9,955 bases of DNA from positions 1 to 9,955 of the forward strand of contig CAZVOD010000121.1 in the NCBI GenBank assembly GCA_964628385.1. Reading direction: 5' to 3'. Numbering within the stretch: the stretch's first letter is position 1; each line of letters begins with the position of its first letter. Shown here in pieces: positions 6,853 to 9,955 of the stretch. Position numbers and translations under genes: made by a program. The stretch is from JANQPA01 sp964628385 (lineage in GTDB: Bacteria; Bacteroidota; Bacteroidia; Chitinophagales; Saprospiraceae). The notes under the pieces were generated by a model, which saw only the letters and a list, made by a program, of their open reading frames with translations, searched no databases and was not told the DNA's origin.

Positions 6853-9304
6853 TTTAATAATTGCTTTTTTATGTTTTTGCTGGAATCTTAATGCGCAGTA
6901 CACCATTACTGGTGTGGTAAGTAATGAAGAAAAGCAGCTGGCAGGCGTGGAGGTTTTTGTGGTCAATACCGGAAAAATTGTTACAACGAATCGCAAAGGG
7001 CTTTACGAGATTCAGGGAGTGGCTCCCGGGGAGTATGAGTTGATAGCTTTTTCGGAAGGTTACCAAACCAGTGAAAAGTTGGTTTTGGTAGAAGATAAAG
7101 ATGTTACTTTGGATTTTTTTATGGAAAGGCTGGCTTACAGCCTGACGGAGGTAGTGGTGCAGGAGCAGCAGGAGCGTGTCTTTGCGCTCAAACGCTTAAA
7201 AGCAGTGGAGGGAACAGCCATCTATGCTGGAAAGAAATCGGAAGTTGTTTTACTCGATCAGCTAACTGCCAACACCGCAGCTAACAATGCGCGGCAGGTT
7301 TACAGCCAGGTTACCGGAATAAATATTTTTGAAAGTAATGATGCGGGCTTACAGTTGAATATTGGTGGGCGAGGGCTGGATCCAACCCGTACAGCGAGTT
7401 TTAATACCCGACAAAATGGATATGATATCAGTGCTGACGTATTGGGTTATCCGGAGAGTTATTATACGCCTCCGGCCGAGGCTCTGAGTGAGATTCAGGT
7501 AGTGCGAGGTGCGGCATCACTACAGTATGGTACGCAGTTTGGGGGCCTGGTTAATTTTAAATTTAGAAAACCGAATCCCAATAAAAAGATAGAGCTACGA
7601 AGTCGCCAAACGCTGGGTTCTTTTGATTTATTCACTTCTTTTAATAGCCTGAGCGGTACTTTGGGGAAGTTCAGCTATTACACCTTTTTTAACTATAAAA
7701 AAGGGGACAGTTTTCGGCCCAACTCCGGGTTTACTTCTCGTAATGCTTTTGCTCATTTAGGATATCAATTTAATGAAAAAACCAAGATCAACTTTGAGCT
7801 GACTTCCTTATATTATCTGGCTCAGCAGCCCGGGGGCATCACGGATGCGCAGTTCTATGAAGATCCTACTTTCAGCAACCGCGAGCGCAACTGGTTTCAG
7901 GTAGATTGGCTGTTGTATGCGCTGAAGTTAGAACATCGCTTTTCTCCTCAAACGGAGCTTAGTGTTCAGCTTTTTGGCCTGGATGCAAAGCGTAATGCCC
8001 TTGGCTTTCGCACTAACCGGGTGTCTCAGGTAGATGATGCCAATGAACCCCGGGATTTGATCCTCGGAGAGTTTAACAACTGGGGAGCCGAAACCCGCTT
8101 GCTACATCGCTACAAAATAGGCAAACGAGATGCTGTAGCTTTGATAGGAGCCAAGTACTATAAGGCGGATAATACAGCTATTCAGGGGCCGGGTTCAGCG
8201 GAAGCCGGTGCTAACTTTGAGTTAGCAACCAACGAGTTTCCGGCTTATCCAAACCAGTCTGACTTTGAATTCCCCAATACCAATCTGGCCTTGTTCGGTG
8301 AACATATTTTTTACTTATCCGATAAATTCTCTGTTACGCCCGGCGTTCGTTTTGAATATATTCAAACCAGCAGTGAAGGCACTTTCAAGAAGATAGATTT
8401 TGACCTGGCGGGTAATCCCATTCGCAATGCTGAATTTGAAGACAATCGGATTTTTGACCGCAGTTTTGTGCTATTGGGTATAGGGTTGAGTTACAAACCA
8501 GATTTGAATACGGAGTTATTTGGTAATTTTTCTCAAAATTATCGTTCTGTAACATTTTCAGATATCCGCATTGTTAATCCTTCCTTTCAGGTCGATCCCA
8601 ATATTAGTGATGAAGATGGATTTACTTTTGATTTTGGTTTACGTGGTCGGTTGAAAGAAGTTCTTTCGTATGACCTGGGTGGTTTTGCCTTGCTATATGA
8701 CAATCGTCTTGGGGAAGTACTGCGGGCGGAAACGCGGCCTAATGCAGATGGTGAAATCGTGGAGACGGGCCGGGTGGTTCGCTTCCGGGGAAACATTGGT
8801 CAGGCATTTATTTATGGTATGGAAAGTCTACTGGATTGGAACGTGGCCAGAACATTTTTTCCGGCTGCGCAATCTATCAAGTTAAATGCGTTTGTCAATA
8901 CTTCTTTAACGCAGTCAGAATATTTGGATTCTGAAATTCCCGGGGTCGAAGGAAACGAAGTAGAGTTTATCCCCACCGTAAACTTAAAGACGGGGCTTAA
9001 TTTTGGCTACAAAAATCTTCTGGGGAGCATTCAGTATACTTATCTCAGCCGGCAATTCACAGATGCCTCTAACGCTCCTCAGGATCGGCGGGATAATCAG
9101 AGTGGCATCCGGGGCGCCATCCCGGCCTATTCGGTAATGGATATTTCATTGTCTTACCGTTTTAAGTTTCTCAAACTGGAGACGGGCATTAACAATACTC
9201 TGGATGAGCAATATTTCACGAGGAGAGCTACGGGCTACCCTGGCCCTGGTATTATTCCCTCTGCACCACGCTCTTATTATGTGACTTTAGAAGTGAAGAT
9301 ATAG
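6830..9304 (+). CDS. TonB-dependent outer-membrane receptor, FecA-like
   Basis: The start is ATG 6830 or ATG 6833; an in-frame TTG at 6827 is less likely. From 6830 the protein has 824 residues. A signal peptide ends near residue 22 (LNA, then QYTITG). Residues about 25-99 form a carboxypeptidase-regulatory-like beta-sandwich common in Bacteroidota receptors. LTEVVV (105-110) is a possible TonB box. The plug, about 125-248, contains NNARQVYSQVTGINIF, RGLDPTRT, FNTRQNGYDIS (191-201) and VVRGAASLQYG with FGG, all like FecA-type ferric-citrate receptors. The rest is the beta-barrel, ending YYVTLEVKI. No N-terminal secretin/STN signalling domain is present, so surface signalling through a sigma/anti-sigma pair is not expected. 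The gene overlaps the HTTM stop by 23 bases, which suggests translational coupling. It imports a ferric chelate or similar compound with TonB energy; the substrate is not readable from sequence. Confidence 0.93.
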   Translation: MMKLKDCSLIIAFLCFCWNLNAQYTITGVVSNEEKQLAGVEVFVVNTGKIVTTNRKGLYEIQGVAPGEYELIAFSEGYQTSEKLVLVEDKDVTLDFFMERLAYSLTEVVVQEQQERVFALKRLKAVEGTAIYAGKKSEVVLLDQLTANTAANNARQVYSQVTGINIFESNDAGLQLNIGGRGLDPTRTASFNTRQNGYDISADVLGYPESYYTPPAEALSEIQVVRGAASLQYGTQFGGLVNFKFRKPNPNKKIELRSRQTLGSFDLFTSFNSLSGTLGKFSYYTFFNYKKGDSFRPNSGFTSRNAFAHLGYQFNEKTKINFELTSLYYLAQQPGGITDAQFYEDPTFSNRERNWFQVDWLLYALKLEHRFSPQTELSVQLFGLDAKRNALGFRTNRVSQVDDANEPRDLILGEFNNWGAETRLLHRYKIGKRDAVALIGAKYYKADNTAIQGPGSAEAGANFELATNEFPAYPNQSDFEFPNTNLALFGEHIFYLSDKFSVTPGVRFEYIQTSSEGTFKKIDFDLAGNPIRNAEFEDNRIFDRSFVLLGIGLSYKPDLNTELFGNFSQNYRSVTFSDIRIVNPSFQVDPNISDEDGFTFDFGLRGRLKEVLSYDLGGFALLYDNRLGEVLRAETRPNADGEIVETGRVVRFRGNIGQAFIYGMESLLDWNVARTFFPAAQSIKLNAFVNTSLTQSEYLDSEIPGVEGNEVEFIPTVNLKTGLNFGYKNLLGSIQYTYLSRQFTDASNAPQDRRDNQSGIRGAIPAYSVMDISLSYRFKFLKLETGINNTLDEQYFTRRATGYPGPGIIPSAPRSYYVTLEVKI

Positions 9305-9340
9305 CGGGATAGTGGTCGATTGTTGGAGTCTGGGGATATT

Positions 9341-9363
9341 GGAGTGTCATATTGTAATACTCC
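9341..9363 (+). terminator. Weak hairpin after the receptor gene
   Basis: GGAGT (9341-9345) pairs with ACTCC (9359-9363), extended inward by G-T and T-A pairs, 37 bases after the receptor stop. No T-run follows, so this is only a possible transcript end for the four-gene cluster. Confidence 0.3.
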
Positions 9364-9367
9364 CTCA

Positions 9368-9397
9368 AGACATGTCATGTCTAGACATGTCATGTAC
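9368..9397. repeat. Tandem near-copies of a 15-bp palindrome
   Basis: AGACATGTCATGTCT (9368-9382) has perfect 7-bp arms around one central T. A second copy follows at once (9383-9397), differing only in its last two bases. The junction CATGTCTAGACATG is itself a perfect palindrome. This looks like a two-site operator or a small palindromic repeat. It lies between the ends of the convergent receptor and small membrane-protein genes. Confidence 0.6.
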
Positions 9398-9465
9398 TTT
9401 TTACGCTAAAATAAATTCTGTCGTAAAAAATTGATTTTCAATACTTTGATTAATTTTTGGCAAAG

Positions 9466-9526
9466 ATGACATTTTTAGGTATGACATGTCTGTTTTAAGT
9501 GTAGATGACATATCTAAAAATGTCAT
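9466..9526. repeat. Large inverted repeat related to the ACATGTCATGT palindromes
   Basis: The 22-base arms 9466-9487 and 9505-9526 are complementary except at two positions, with a perfect outer 13 bp (ATGACATTTTTAG / CTAAAAATGTCAT) and a 17-base loop. ATGACATGTCT at 9481-9491 is an inverted copy, and ATGTCATGTCT at 9520-9530 a direct copy, of parts of the tandem palindrome at 9368-9397. The stretch 9305-9596 otherwise holds no gene that I can support. Confidence 0.6.
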
Positions 9527-9534
9527 GTCTAAGG

Positions 9535-9582
9535 GAAAAAAAGAAAAAGGTGTCTCAATATCTTCTTTCGTATTAAGACACC
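9535..9582 (-). terminator. Intrinsic terminator of the small membrane-protein gene
   Basis: Read on the minus strand, GGTGTCT pairs with AGACACC (plus-strand 9576-9582 and 9549-9555). After one mismatch, four further pairs follow inside. The stem is followed at once by TTTTTCTTTTTTTC. It begins 14 bases after the stop of the minus-strand gene ending at 9597, so this is a standard rho-independent terminator in the right place and direction. Confidence 0.75.
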
Positions 9583-9596
9583 CATCGTGCAATAAT

Positions 9597-9770
9597 TTAA
9601 ATCCCTTTGAATGTAGTACCTATAGCTAGTAAAGCAAAGCCGCCCACCAGTAGCCAAAAGGCATAAGTACTGGTTACGTAGGGAATTGGCGTGAAATGAT
9701 CTACAATACCGATAATTCCGGCAATAAGGCCAAGAATCCAGGTCATTGTCTTAGGAGCAGATGGTCTCAT
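9597..9770 (-). CDS. Small two-helix membrane protein, 57 residues
   Basis: On the minus strand an ATG at 9770-9768 opens a 57-codon frame ending in TAA at 9599-9597. The product begins MRPSAPKTMTWILGLIAG and has two hydrophobic stretches: residues about 9-23, then a short polar link with DHFTPIPYVTS (24-34), then AFWLLVGGFALLAIG (37-51), ending TTFKGI. Both ends are basic or polar, so it should span the inner membrane twice. Similar short proteins are common next to unrelated genes in Bacteroidota, but I know of no established function. A correctly placed intrinsic terminator 14 bases after the stop and an AT-rich leader (TTTTTAGATC before the ATG) support a real, single-gene transcript. It is convergent with the receptor gene and probably independent of it. 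Confidence 0.72.
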   Translation of the reverse strand: MRPSAPKTMTWILGLIAGIIGIVDHFTPIPYVTSTYAFWLLVGGFALLAIGTTFKGI

Positions 9771-9843
9771 GATCTAAAAATAATTAGGTGGTGATAAAAA
9801 ATGACAATGGAATGGTGTAAAAAGTGAGAACTGAAAATTTATA

Positions 9844-9864
9844 TTTCTACAATAAAAGTAGAAA
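9844..9864. promoter_or_regulatory. Perfect dyad TTTCTAC-N7-GTAGAAA upstream of the small membrane-protein gene
   Basis: TTTCTAC (9844-9850) and GTAGAAA (9858-9864) form a perfect 7-bp inverted repeat with a 7-base spacer, 73 bases before the minus-strand start codon. It overlaps the best candidate -7 element for that gene, so it could be an operator. Confidence 0.35.
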
Positions 9865-9884
9865 ATTACTTGTTAAATACCCAA
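9853..9884 (-). promoter_or_regulatory. Candidate promoter of the small membrane-protein gene
   Basis: On the minus strand TACTTTTA (plus 9853-9860) matches five of the six fixed bases of the Bacteroidota -7 consensus TAnnTTTG. A TTG (plus 9882-9884) lies 21 bases upstream as a possible -33 element. The remaining bases to 9955 are AT-rich with a short ACTTAAGT palindrome at 9899-9906 and no gene that I can support. Confidence 0.3.
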
Positions 9885-9955
9885 TTAAATAAACTGTAAC
9901 TTAAGTAAGTTTAATTTTTTATATTCACTTGAGCATAGCGTCGATTTAGCTTTTG

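Noticed and set aside
9401..9592. Minus-strand 63-codon ORF with repeated Asp-Met/Lys-Met pairs
   Set aside because: It runs through the palindrome cluster and across the terminator hairpin of the small gene. The repeated residues come from the GACAT repeats, and no family or leader signal is seen.
9899..9906. Palindrome ACTTAAGT near the right edge
   Set aside because: It is only 8 bp long, in AT-rich DNA, with no gene whose start it clearly controls inside the window.

Overview
The window most likely comes from a Bacteroidota chromosome, probably a marine or environmental lineage; the family is not resolved. The reasons are AT-rich leaders without clear Shine-Dalgarno sequences, short lipoprotein signals with acidic residues after the Cys, a TonB-dependent receptor with an N-terminal carboxypeptidase-regulatory-like domain, and families (DUF4856, imelysin-like, HTTM) that typically occur together in that phylum. 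No rRNA, tRNA, CRISPR array, insertion sequence or phage gene is visible.

Layout. (1) 89-574 encodes a short single-domain asparaginase-like protein. (2) 644-2548 encodes an exported CocE/NonD-type serine hydrolase, followed by a hairpin at 2585-2627. (3) A 355-base gap (2549-2903) holds that hairpin and a 19-bp dyad, TTAGGT-N7-ACCTAA, whose half-sites are those of the DtxR/IdeR iron box. (4) 2904-9304 is a four-gene plus-strand cluster: DUF4856 lipoprotein, imelysin-like lipoprotein, HTTM membrane protein (vitamin K-dependent gamma-carboxylase homologue) and FecA-like TonB-dependent receptor. The last two genes overlap. (5) 9305-9596 is non-coding, with a cluster of short palindromes built on ACATGTCATGT. 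(6) A 57-residue, two-helix membrane protein lies on the minus strand at 9597-9770 and ends at a good minus-strand intrinsic terminator. (7) 9771-9955 is its presumed upstream control region.

The four-gene cluster is the most interesting part. Receptor and imelysin families point to iron or another metal/chelate crossing the outer membrane, with the two lipoproteins on the cell surface or in the periplasm and the HTTM protein in the inner membrane. The HTTM protein keeps the His and Lys that match the functional His160 and catalytic Lys218 of human gamma-glutamyl carboxylase at identical spacing, so it may be an active enzyme. The iron-box-like dyad upstream suggests metal-responsive control. 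The hydrolase and the asparaginase-like protein have no obvious functional link to this cluster. All family assignments were made by reading motifs; no database search was run.
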